Source of the DNA: JAJRRH01 sp047638815
GTDB lineage: Bacteria; Bacteroidota; Bacteroidia; Flavobacteriales_D; JABDKJ01
Direction of reading: 5' to 3'
Length of the DNA stretch: 60,336 nt
Assembly: GCA_047638815.1 (NCBI GenBank)
Contig: JBLIMR010000012.1
Coordinates: forward strand, 1 to 60,336
The notes under the pieces were generated by a model. That model saw only the letters and a list, made by a program, of their open reading frames with translations. It was not told the origin of the DNA and ran no database searches. The position numbers and the translations under genes are program-made. This document shows, in pieces, positions 16,686 through 25,400 of this stretch. How positions within the stretch are numbered: position 1 is the first letter of the stretch; each line of letters begins with the position of its first letter.

Positions 16686-18383
16686 TTATTCTGAGAGATC
16701 AAGGTTTAAATCCACTTTAGCGGATACTTTAACTTCAACAAAATCATTGGGGTAGAATTTAATTTCTTCTTGGGTATTTGCAGATGATGTTATACCAATC
16801 GCCTGGAGAATCATTCTAGTCGCATTATTGTCAATCAAGTGTTGTATTTGAACACCAGTAAAGGATATGTCAGTAATTGCTTCTGTAGCGCTATATACTC
16901 TGCCAAAATCTGGGTCGGTAGGCGGTAAGGAAAAGTCAACCAAACCAGGCTCAACTATAAACTGATAATCATTTGTCATGAATACTGAGTCAACCACAAC
17001 ATAATTTGAATCAGTAAAATATGCCTTTACACCAGCTTGCACTGGTAATCCGTTTCTCATAAATAATCTAACCAAAACATTTTCTATATCTTCATAGGTT
17101 ATTACATCGCCTGAACTACTTGCATCTTGAATGAGATCATTGATGTCAGCGTCTATAGTGTCGGTAATGGTGAAGTTATCGGCATATCCAAAGGCAGGTA
17201 AAATGATTTGAGCATTACATTGTACAAAGGATGTATCCAATAAAAAATTAGCTGCTACTCCATTCGGATTGGTCGTTCCTGAGGCGGTATAGATGAAATA
17301 ATCCGGATCAGCATCAATGGCTGCTGATAAACTTGGGCTTGTGCCGTTGTTGTCAATGGTGTGCAACGTGATCGTGGAATCTCCGGGATTAGCCGCAGCA
17401 GTTATTATTGGAATTTCACTCAAGTCACTACCTGAAAGAGTAACGGTAGAACCAGAGCTAGGAGCAATGATACTTGAGAAATATACTTCCATATCAACGC
17501 CAGCTGTATTTATTATAGACAGTTCTATTCTCGGATCACTAAAATAAACATCTCCACCGTTCAAATCATCGAAGAAATTCACATCATTACTATCTACATC
17601 TATTATTTCTGTGTATTGGCCAAAATAGCCCCATACGCTATTAAAATTGGTAACATCAAAGTTCATTTCAGCCAATATATTCTCTCCCATAGCTACTGTT
17701 TCACCCGAGTGTGTAATTAATATTTGAGGCGCATTGATGATTATAAGATTGTCCATCGTGCCGTCACCTGTTAAATCCATCGTGTATCCAGTTAAGTCTA
17801 GATTCACACTCTGGGATGCGGGTACACTTCCATTGTAATCTAATACGAAGGAGTTGGTGTAAATGGACCCATTCAATTTTAATGAAGGGATATCAATACT
17901 AAAAGTGAAATCATGTTTGATAGTCGAGCTAAGGGTAAGTTCCATCGTCCCTTCGGTGATCATTATAGAATCAAGGAGTTCTCCTTGGTTTACGTCAAGT
18001 TCAAGGTTGAGGACAACCGGTGGAGCAAGAATGACATCCCCGGCAGAACCAAGGTTAATTAAATCAATAGTGAATTGATCAAGTTCATACGAGTCAGAAA
18101 TATCTTGAGCGTCAAATGCTAAAAGTCTGTTTGCTGGATAATTGAAAATTTCTCGATCGAGAATGTACTCGTAATATCCGGTGGCACTATTGTATGAAAT
18201 AACATCTGAATTGGCTAAATCATCAGCTTCTTCTAATGTCAGGTTTGCTTGTCCTAGCGGAACTGCCAATGAAGGAGTTAGCCCAGGGATGATGGTGTTT
18301 TCGTCTATCGTGATTTTGTCCTTGACGCAGCCAATAAGAGACAAAACGACAGCCAGTAACAGGCCTAAATGTTTTAGTGTCAT
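16686..18383 (-). CDS. Large beta-rich lipoprotein paired with a DUF5723 barrel
   Basis: 565 residues from the chosen start. The N-terminus MTLKHLGLLLAVVLSLIGC is a lipoprotein signal with lipobox LIGC. The mature protein is acidic, poor in Lys and Arg, and predicted all-beta, opening with PGLTPSLAVPLGQANLTLEE. It aligns by eye with the lipoprotein at 56190-57740: ...LTGYTMDLTGDG versus DMRDYEMNLTGESG, and WGYFGQ versus KGYLGS. It has no family I can name with confidence. The longer frame starting at 18437 was rejected because that start lies inside the rpsP terminator. It ends 5 bp before the DUF5723/OmpA gene, so the two are almost certainly cotranscribed. The function is unknown; a surface or periplasmic partner for the barrel is the best inference. 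Confidence 0.7.
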   Translation of the reverse strand: MTLKHLGLLLAVVLSLIGCVKDKITIDENTIIPGLTPSLAVPLGQANLTLEEADDLANSDVISYNSATGYYEYILDREIFNYPANRLLAFDAQDISDSYELDQFTIDLINLGSAGDVILAPPVVLNLELDVNQGELLDSIMITEGTMELTLSSTIKHDFTFSIDIPSLKLNGSIYTNSFVLDYNGSVPASQSVNLDLTGYTMDLTGDGTMDNLIIINAPQILITHSGETVAMGENILAEMNFDVTNFNSVWGYFGQYTEIIDVDSNDVNFFDDLNGGDVYFSDPRIELSIINTAGVDMEVYFSSIIAPSSGSTVTLSGSDLSEIPIITAAANPGDSTITLHTIDNNGTSPSLSAAIDADPDYFIYTASGTTNPNGVAANFLLDTSFVQCNAQIILPAFGYADNFTITDTIDADINDLIQDASSSGDVITYEDIENVLVRLFMRNGLPVQAGVKAYFTDSNYVVVDSVFMTNDYQFIVEPGLVDFSLPPTDPDFGRVYSATEAITDISFTGVQIQHLIDNNATRMILQAIGITSSANTQEEIKFYPNDFVEVKVSAKVDLNLDLSE

Positions 18384-18415
18384 TTTTAGTGTTTTGTTCT
18401 GTGAAGTTCGGGTAT

Positions 18416-18450
18416 AAAAAAAACATCCCGTATACACGAGATGTTTTTTA
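18416..18450 (-). terminator. Rho-independent terminator of rpsP
   Basis: AAAAAACATC and GATGTTTTTT form a 10-bp stem with a 12-nt loop, with T-runs on both sides, so it could act in either direction. It sits 27 bp past the rpsP stop and separates rpsP from the lipoprotein operon. Confidence 0.9.
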
Positions 18451-18476
18451 TCAACTTCTTTTTATGGAGAATAAAT

Positions 18477-19301
18477 CTATTCTTTCCCTTCAGCTTTAGC
18501 GTCAGGAGTCTCTGCAGCTTTAGCTTCAGCAGCAGGAGCCTCTTCAGCAACTGGTTCTGGTGCAACTTCAGCAGCAGGAGCTTCTTCAGCAACTGGTTCT
18601 GGTGCAACTTCAGCAGCAGGAGCTTCTTCAGCAACTGGTTCCGGTGCAGCTTCAGCAGCAGGAGCTTCTTCAGCAACTGGTTCTGGTGCAACTTCAGCAG
18701 CAGGAGCTTCTTCAGCAACTGGTTCCGGTGCAGCTTCAGCAGCAGGAGCTTCTTCAGCAACTGGTTCCGATGTAGCTTCAGCAGCAGGTGCAGCATCTCC
18801 TTCAGCAGCAGGTGCAGCTTCAACAGGTGCTTCTTCTGCCATTGGAGAAGATTTAGCAAGGATTACTGCGGCACGTTTATCAGAAATTTCTTTCTCTGCA
18901 TCTAATATCGCTTTTTCCTCAGCAGCAGCTTTAACTGCAATGCTTTCTTCAGTTGACATGATCTTAGCTTCTTTCTCAGCTAACCATGCATCAAATCTGT
19001 TTATCGCTTCCGCTTCGTCAAAAGCACCTTTCTTAACACCGTTTAGTAGGTGATTTTTGTGAAGTACTCCTTTGTATGAAAGAATTGCTCTACATGTATC
19101 ACTAGGTTGTGCACCAGTTTGTAACCAATGTAACGCTCTATCAAAATCAACGTTGATTGTTGCCGGATTGGTGTTAGGGTTGTATTCACCGATTCTCTCG
19201 ATTTTCGCCCCATCTCTTTTTACCCTGCTGTCAGCTACTACTATATGGTAGTATGGGTATCTTTTTTTTCCGTGTCTTTGAAGTCTTATTCTTGTAGCCA
19301 T
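18477..19301 (-). CDS. rpsP: Small-subunit ribosomal protein bS16 with long Ala/Glu/Pro repeat tail
   Basis: 274 residues. Residues 1 to about 80 are a normal bS16 (MATRIRLQRHGKKRYPYYHI, VADSRVKRDGAKIERIGEYN, ALHWLQTGAQPSDTCRAILS). A Bacteroidota-type charged extension follows to about residue 150 (AWLAEKEAKIMST). The rest is a low-complexity acidic tail containing six 14-residue repeats of the form EPVAEEAPAAE(A/V)AP. The tail makes this protein roughly three times the length of the ribosomal core. It is probably disordered and solvent-exposed on the 30S subunit. The gene has its own terminator and is not cotranscribed with rimM. Confidence 0.93.
   Translation of the reverse strand: MATRIRLQRHGKKRYPYYHIVVADSRVKRDGAKIERIGEYNPNTNPATINVDFDRALHWLQTGAQPSDTCRAILSYKGVLHKNHLLNGVKKGAFDEAEAINRFDAWLAEKEAKIMSTEESIAVKAAAEEKAILDAEKEISDKRAAVILAKSSPMAEEAPVEAAPAAEGDAAPAAEATSEPVAEEAPAAEAAPEPVAEEAPAAEVAPEPVAEEAPAAEAAPEPVAEEAPAAEVAPEPVAEEAPAAEVAPEPVAEEAPAAEAKAAETPDAKAEGKE
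18529..18780. repeat. Six tandem 42-bp units in the rpsP tail
   Basis: Six exact-length 42-bp units run from 18529 to 18780. They differ mainly at one 15-bp segment encoding either A or V at the same position (TCTGGTGCAACTTCA versus TCCGGTGCAGCTTCA on the plus strand). The order along the plus strand is V,V,A,V,A,A', with the last unit further diverged. The partial alternation suggests duplication of an 84-bp dimer followed by slippage. Unit number may vary between strains. Confidence 0.95.
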
Positions 19302-19651
19302 GATTAATAGTTTAAAAAGGGTCCTAAACCCCGTTAATTAATTGTTTTTAAATATTTTAAGATCCCTTATTTCTTAAGGGGGCGCAAAGATCATGTATTT
19401 ATTCGAAAAATAAAAGACATTTTAAAAGAAATTTAGCCGAATAAATGACCGTCTTGTGTAATTGAAAATATATTTAGTGATCAGTATGTCAGCGCATTAT
19501 CATGACTCAGGTTCTCTTATTAAGCAAATGATTGATGCTGTGAGGCTCATTCCAACCTGTTCTCTTCAAGTAATCTACCCATATTTCAAGTCAATGAACA
19601 GATTGTTTAATCTTGAATAATGATTACTAATGTCAATATTATGATTTAGAA
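19302..19651. other. Intergenic region upstream of rpsP
   Basis: 350 bp between two minus-strand genes. It holds a hairpin CCCTTA/TAAGGG (about 19365-19382) in the rpsP leader and a near-consensus minus-strand -7 box GATCTTTG (19385-19392). A 44-codon plus-strand frame lies at 19486-19620. Its translation (starting MSAHYHDSGSLIKQM) is amphipathic, but a frame this short is expected by chance and no family is recognised. Confidence 0.4.
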
Positions 19652-21007
19652 TTAAATTTTCACAAATTTCTGACTGGAAACAATTCCATTGCTATCCTCA
19701 ATAATAACGGTGTAAATACCTGGAGTCCAATTCCTGACATTAAGAGCAGAATTTCCTGATTGCTGATACATTTGATTCCCGATCACATCATGAATGATAA
19801 TTCTATCTATTCGAATTTCACTTTTGAAGTTCAGAATTTCTGAAGTGGGATTTGGGTATATTTCAAGGAGGTTATCATCGACAATCTCATTAATGCCATC
19901 GACCATCACGTTTTCGTAATAGTTAGCATTACCCAGATATTCACCGACTATTAAGTCTGCATCACCATCACCATCAAAGTCTGCTAATGCAGGGAAAGAA
20001 AAATTGTCAGTGCCTGTTAATCCTAGTTCATTGAGAAGTGGAGCACCGAAGTTTGGAGCAACATTTGAACCGATGTTTTCATAATATCTAAGGTCGCCAT
20101 CATATGCCCCAAGAATCAAATCCATGTCCCCATCAAGATCCAAGTCACTAAAGGTTGGAAAAACAAAATCATCTATTCCATCGCTATCAAAATTAAAGGG
20201 GTTTATATCAGCTGTGTCAAACTGGGGACTACTTGGGGAGCCTGTATTTTCATAATATATTAACGCACCATAGGAGTCATATTCACCATATAGTACTGAC
20301 CCTCCAAGTAAATCCAAATCACCATCATCATCAATGTCTACAAATTCGGGGTCAACAAAATGTTCATCTAAAGGTAAATTAATTCCAATTGAAGCATCAA
20401 CAGATTCACCAAATTGAGCCAAGTTAGCGGTTCCAACATTCTCATAGTAAATCATATTGGTTTGGTCGTTCTCATGACCCATAATAAGATCATTGTCTCC
20501 ATCTCCATCAATGTCTGCAAATACTGGGATTGTTATTCCAAACAATTGCGTTAAGCCAAAGGGATCATTTACTGGAGCAGCAAAATTCGGATTATTTGCA
20601 GTCCCAATATTTTCATAATATTTTATAAAGCTTGTGCCAAAATCATCACTGTAATCAGAGGTAAGCATATCTATATCTCCATCATCATCCATATCTGCCA
20701 TAGCTGGAATAAAGTATGTGATGCCTGGATCAATATTAAACGGATTAACTGTTGGACCTACGAATGTCTGTGCCTTAATACTCTGGTTTGATTGCAAAAC
20801 AAACAAAACTGCAAGTGCCCCAAGGGACTTTAAAAGATACCTTTTAGTAACAAAGGGAGAGAGCTCAGAAAGCAATCGATTAATTTTTTTCTTTAAATAA
20901 TCGATTAAATGGATAGCGTCTTCCGAACGCAATTTTAATTCACGCTCTAACTTTTCTGTAGCCTCGTTAAGTTGTCTTTTCTTTCTAGCGAATTGATTGA
21001 TTTTCAT
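19652..21007 (-). CDS. FG-GAP/VCBS repeat protein with T9SS sorting domain and unusually long N-terminal region
   Basis: 451 residues. Five or six FG-GAP-like repeats (DMDDDGDIDML, DIDGDGDNDLIMG, DIDDDGDLDLLGG, DLDLDGDMDLILG, DFDGDGDADLIVG) form a predicted calcium-binding propeller. A T9SS type A domain starts at IYPNPTSEILNF. The hydrophobic export segment (SLGALAVLFVLQSNQS...AQ) is preceded by about 58 charged residues (FARKKRQLNEATEKLEREL...) predicted helical or coiled coil, far longer than a usual signal-peptide n-region. No internal Met gives a shorter signal peptide, so the start at 21007 stands. The gene begins 15 bp after the TIGR03032 gene, so they form an operon. Confidence 0.85.
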   Translation of the reverse strand: MKINQFARKKRQLNEATEKLERELKLRSEDAIHLIDYLKKKINRLLSELSPFVTKRYLLKSLGALAVLFVLQSNQSIKAQTFVGPTVNPFNIDPGITYFIPAMADMDDDGDIDMLTSDYSDDFGTSFIKYYENIGTANNPNFAAPVNDPFGLTQLFGITIPVFADIDGDGDNDLIMGHENDQTNMIYYENVGTANLAQFGESVDASIGINLPLDEHFVDPEFVDIDDDGDLDLLGGSVLYGEYDSYGALIYYENTGSPSSPQFDTADINPFNFDSDGIDDFVFPTFSDLDLDGDMDLILGAYDGDLRYYENIGSNVAPNFGAPLLNELGLTGTDNFSFPALADFDGDGDADLIVGEYLGNANYYENVMVDGINEIVDDNLLEIYPNPTSEILNFKSEIRIDRIIIHDVIGNQMYQQSGNSALNVRNWTPGIYTVIIEDSNGIVSSQKFVKI

Positions 21008-21022
21008 ATCTTTTAATATAAT

Positions 21023-22132
21023 TTATTTGGTCGGCTTAGCTATGTTTTTTGTATTAGGGTCAGTTTTTTTAGCCCAAAAAGTTGTATCAGGTATCATTAG
21101 GCCGGCTTTGTGATCCTCTGTTAAAGTATTCATAATATTCGGCCTTCGTTTTCCAGATAAAACGTGAATATCGTAAATTTCATCTAAAGAGCTCAAATAT
21201 TTTATTTCTCCCGTTAAATTTTTTGTTGGAAGATGGACTATTTTAATGGAGGCAAGATTTGATTTTTCTTCAATTTCTAGCTGCGAAAAAGTGGAGGAAT
21301 TCTCACGAAGTTTTGAGGTTCCTATAAACAGATAATCCTGATGCAATGACATACCTCTAACAAATCCTCCGATTTTAACAATGACCTCCTTAGAGCCATC
21401 TTCTACATTTATCTTTACCAATTCACCTGTTGCGGAAAGCAAAACGTAAAGTTCATCATTGAATATTCTTGGCGAATGTGGCATGTCCAAATCCTTTGCG
21501 ACAATTGAGTTGTTTTCAACATCAATGACTACACCTGTCTTTGTTATATTTTCCCGCCAACTTTTAAAAGTGTTTCCAGTATTAAATGCCGTGACATATT
21601 TAGGTTTTCCATTTTTCATTGCCATTCCATTAAGGTGACATCGATCTTCTGAAACCAACTTATCAATAAAGGGTGGTTTCCAGTAGGGCGTGAAATTGAA
21701 GTCAGAATCCAATTTTACAATGCATGAAAATAAGGTGTTGACAGCAAATAATGTTTCAGCTTGACCAAAACTCAAATCATGAATATCCATTGATCCAGTG
21801 TGATACGTCATTCTAGGCATGTACAATGCATCGTATTTTCCAGGTGCTTTTGGGTAATATTTCGCCAAATCTGGAGAATTAGCAAAAACGATAACTTGAT
21901 CTTTACATGCCAAAGCCAATTTGTCCTTCTCTTGATTTTCAGCTATGCCCATAACACGCTCAAAGTGCCTTGGTAACTGGACTAAAGAGTTTGCGTCCTT
22001 AGCGGATATAAGCACTAATTTACCGGCCTGATAGGTAGATAACGCAATGCTACAATTCAGTTTCATTAATAACTCCGGTACTTGCAGTGAGTACTGACAG
22101 CTAAATGGGGCAAGAGCTTTTGTAGAATTCAA
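21023..22132 (-). CDS. TIGR03032 (DUF4915) family protein
   Basis: 369 residues without a signal peptide, so probably cytoplasmic. The family pattern is visible: FSCQYSLQVPELLMKLNCS with ALSTYQAGKL near the start, then GIAENQ, PRMTYHTGSMDIHDL, RCHLNGMAM, FNTG and PHSPRIFNDELYVL. These resemble blades of a propeller. In other bacteria members lie beside secreted repeat proteins and have been suggested to take part in their handling, but no activity is established. Here it is followed after 15 bp by the FG-GAP T9SS protein. Confidence 0.75.
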   Translation of the reverse strand: MNSTKALAPFSCQYSLQVPELLMKLNCSIALSTYQAGKLVLISAKDANSLVQLPRHFERVMGIAENQEKDKLALACKDQVIVFANSPDLAKYYPKAPGKYDALYMPRMTYHTGSMDIHDLSFGQAETLFAVNTLFSCIVKLDSDFNFTPYWKPPFIDKLVSEDRCHLNGMAMKNGKPKYVTAFNTGNTFKSWRENITKTGVVIDVENNSIVAKDLDMPHSPRIFNDELYVLLSATGELVKINVEDGSKEVIVKIGGFVRGMSLHQDYLFIGTSKLRENSSTFSQLEIEEKSNLASIKIVHLPTKNLTGEIKYLSSLDEIYDIHVLSGKRRPNIMNTLTEDHKAGLMIPDTTFWAKKTDPNTKNIAKPTK

Positions 22133-22156
22133 ATTTTTTCAACTAAAAATAAGATC

Positions 22157-22164
22157 CAAATGTA
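22157..22164 (-). promoter_or_regulatory. Putative -7 promoter element of the TIGR03032 operon
   Basis: Minus-strand TACATTTG fits TAnnTTTG, 24 bp upstream of the ATG at 22132. The -33 element is unclear. Confidence 0.4.
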
Positions 22165-22233
22165 CTAAATCGAACGTTGATTTTAAAGTTGAAATAATCA
22201 AGACGGATAATGACGATTCGTTTAAAGCCACTA

Positions 22234-22368
22234 ATGAAATTTATCGTCTTGAATATGAAGGCTTTTCGACCAAAACATATTGGTGGAAACCTAAGTAAAA
22301 CGAACGTTTCCAACTTATTCACAATGCTTTTTACAATCATATATTTCATTAAATTTGAATCCCAATAG
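22234..22368 (+). CDS. Possible 44-residue protein ending at an otherwise unexplained terminator
   Basis: A short plus-strand frame, MKFIVLNMKAFRPKHIGGNL onward, 44 residues, with a hydrophobic C-terminal stretch (LFTMLFTIIYFIKF) that could be a membrane segment. An in-frame ATG at 22210 would add eight residues. Its TAG stop lies inside the 5' arm of a strong plus-strand terminator, the usual geometry of a real gene end, and no other plus-strand gene is upstream to use that terminator. No family is recognised. The alternative is a non-coding transcript: CAAGACG near 22200 can pair with CGTCTTG near 22250. Confidence 0.3.
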   Translation: MKFIVLNMKAFRPKHIGGNLSKTNVSNLFTMLFTIIYFIKFESQ

Positions 22369-22395
22369 CCCGTGATTAATGTGGGCTATTTTTTT
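22364..22395 (+). terminator. Rho-independent terminator 19 bp upstream of dnaE
   Basis: AATAGCCC (22364-22371) pairs with GGGCTATT (22383-22390) and is followed by seven T. The polarity is plus, so it ends a transcript arising between 22133 and 22363, or attenuates dnaE. Confidence 0.85.
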
Positions 22396-22413
22396 ATTTT
22401 AATATAGACTTAT

Positions 22414-25400
22414 ATGTTCATCATTTTTGATACGGAAACAACTGGTTTCCCCTCTAGATATGGCGCTCCATACACTGATGTCGAAGCTTGGGATTCTGCA
22501 AGGTTGGTTCAGTTGGCATGGCAAATACATGATGAACTTGGAAATCTTGTTGAGGTTAAGAACTTTATTGTGCGGCCTGAGGGATTCACAATTCCGTATA
22601 ATTCGGAAAAAATACATGGCATATCCACAGAAAGAGCAAATAAAGAAGGTGTTGAATTAAAGTTTGTTTTAGAAGAATTCAATAAATCTCTTGCACTCTC
22701 AAAGTATGCGATTGGCCACAATGTAGATTTTGATCTTGGGGTCATGGGGGCCGAATTCGTCCGATCAACCGAGGAAACACCGCTTCATGATTTGGAGCGT
22801 GTGGATACTAAAGAATACGGAACAGATTTTTGTAAGCTGCCTGGCGGTCGCGGAGGCCAGTACAAATGGCCTAAGTTGATTGAACTCTACACCAAGCTTT
22901 TCGGAGAAGAATTTGACGAAGCTCACAACGCATCTGCGGATGTTGAGGCTACGACAAGAGCGTTTTTGGAAATGGTTAGACTCGGTGTAATATCACCAAT
23001 GGATCTGGGTTTGACAAGTGATTTTGGAGAAGCCTTTAATCAAAATAATCCGAGTGCGATTCAGCTTATTGGGCTCAATATTGAGGCCTATAAATCACTG
23101 GATTCAAAAGAAACTGAAACAGTTTTAGAAGCCGATGAAAACGATGCAGTTGCAGAAAACATAGTGGAAGAAACATTGGTTGCAGATGCATCATTCGTGC
23201 ATCTGCACACCCACACTCAATTCTCCGTCTTACAATCTACCATGGACATCAATACTTTGATGGAAAAGGCCAAGGAATATGAAATGCCAGCGGTGGCCAT
23301 GTCGGATTTGAATAACATGTACGGTGTATTCAAATTTGTGGCGGCAGCAAGAAAAAATGATTTGCTTCCTATCGTGGGTTGTGAACTTAATGTATGTAGC
23401 AATCACTTGGATAAAAGCCAGCAAAACAACGGACATCAAGTGGTCTTTTTGGCAAAAAACGAAAATGGATACCACAATCTAGCGCGGCTTTGCAGTCTTG
23501 CAAACACAGAAGGATTTTATTACGTACCAAGAATAGACAAAGAATTACTGCTTCAATACAAAGAAGATATCATGGTTCTTTCAGGTGGAGTTTTTGGTGA
23601 AATCCCATCTTTACTTTTGAACCATGGAGAGAAGGCGGCAGAAGAATCTTTGGTTTGGTGGAAAGAACATTTTGGTGAAGATTTTTATTTAGAAATTAAC
23701 CGTCATGGTGTCGATGAAGAGGAAGTCGTCAATAAACATCTTTTGGTTTGGGCGAAGAAATATGATGTCAAATTAATCGCTGCAAATAATAATTTTTATC
23801 CTGAAAAATCAAATGCCAATTCGCATGATATTTTATTGTGCGTAAAAGACGGTCAATTACAATCTGTACCAAAAAGGTTTATAGGAAAAAAAGGTCGGGA
23901 CTTCAGATTTGGTCTTCCTAATGATCAATATTATTTTAAGTCGCCAGCAGAAATGCGAGCGCTCTTTGCAGACATTCCACAATCTATAAACAACATTCAA
24001 GAAGTATTGGATAAGGTGACGGGATTTGATCTTTATAAAGAAGTTTTGCTACCCGCATTTGATATTCCTGAAGAATTTCAAGATCCACTGGATACGGAAG
24101 ATGAAGGCAAGCGAGGAGAGAATAATTACCTGCGCCACATTACGTACGAAGGTGCGAAAAAACGTTACCCTGAGATTACAGATGACATTCGAGAGCGTTT
24201 GGATTTTGAATTGGAAACGATAGAAAAAACAGGTTACCCAGGATACTTTTTGATCGTTGCAGATTTGATAGAAAACGCAAGAAAAATGGATGTAGCTGTT
24301 GGTCCTGGAAGGGGTTCTGCGGCAGGTTCAGCAGTTGCGTATTGTACTTGGATAACCAACATCGATCCCATAGGATATGACTTGCTTTTTGAGCGTTTTC
24401 TTAATCCGGAAAGGGTGTCCCTTCCCGATATCGATATTGACTTTGATGATAATGGCCGTGAGAAAGTCATGGAGTGGGTTAAGAACAAATATGGTGCGAG
24501 TCAAGTGACTCAAATTATTACATATGGAAGCATGGCTGCCAAGTCTGCGATTCGTGATTGTTCGCGCGTTTTGGATTTGCCATTGAGTGATGCAGACGTC
24601 TTGGCGAAACAAGTACCACCAATTTCACTAAAGAAACTTTTTTCATTGCCTTTTCCTGAGGTAAAAAAGAAACTTGGCAATGGTGATCATGTGCAAATGG
24701 CTGAGGCGCTTATAAAAATTTCCGAGGAAAAAAGCCATAGGGCCGAGGTCTTGAAACAAGCGATTGTTTTGGAAGGTTCTATGAGGAATACTGGTGTCCA
24801 TGCCTGTGGGGTGATCATAACGCCAACGGATATTCGCGATATAATTCCAATCAGTCGATCGAAAGATTCTGAGTTGAATGTCACCCAGTATGATAACTCC
24901 GTGGTGGAGGATGCTGGGCTTCTGAAGATGGATTTTCTAGGATTAAAAACATTGACCCTCATCAAAGATGCGGTGCGTTTTGTTAAGGAGAGACATGATG
25001 TTGATCTTGACATGGATTCAGTGGATTTGGAAGATGAGAAAACGTATAACTTATTTAAGAATGGAGACACCGTTGGTATATTCCAATATGAATCTCCTGG
25101 CATGCGTAAGCACCTCAAAAATCTTAAGCCGGATAACTTTGAAGATCTGATAGCAATGAATGCATTATACCGTCCTGGTCCGATGCAATACATTCCAAAC
25201 TTCATTAACAGAAAGCATGGATCGGAAGAAATAACATATGATCTTCCGGATATGGAAACATATCTGAAAACGACTTATGGAATTACCGTTTATCAGGAGC
25301 AGGTAATGTTACTTTCTCAGAAGCTGGCGAACTTTACTAAAGGTGAAGCGGATTCCCTGCGTAAGGCGATGGGGAAAAAGAAGAAAGAAGTGATTGATAA

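Noticed and set aside
18384..18437. N-terminal extension of the lipoprotein gene
   Set aside because: It starts inside the rpsP terminator and would hide the lipoprotein signal sequence.
18529..18780. Regular direct repeats resembling a CRISPR array
   Set aside because: Units are contiguous without spacers and encode an in-frame protein tail; no cas genes are near.
18386..18905. Long Leu-rich (minus) and Phe/Ser/Arg-rich (plus) repetitive frames over the rpsP tail
   Set aside because: They are alternate-frame readings of the 42-bp repeats in rpsP; composition is periodic and has no signal or domain.
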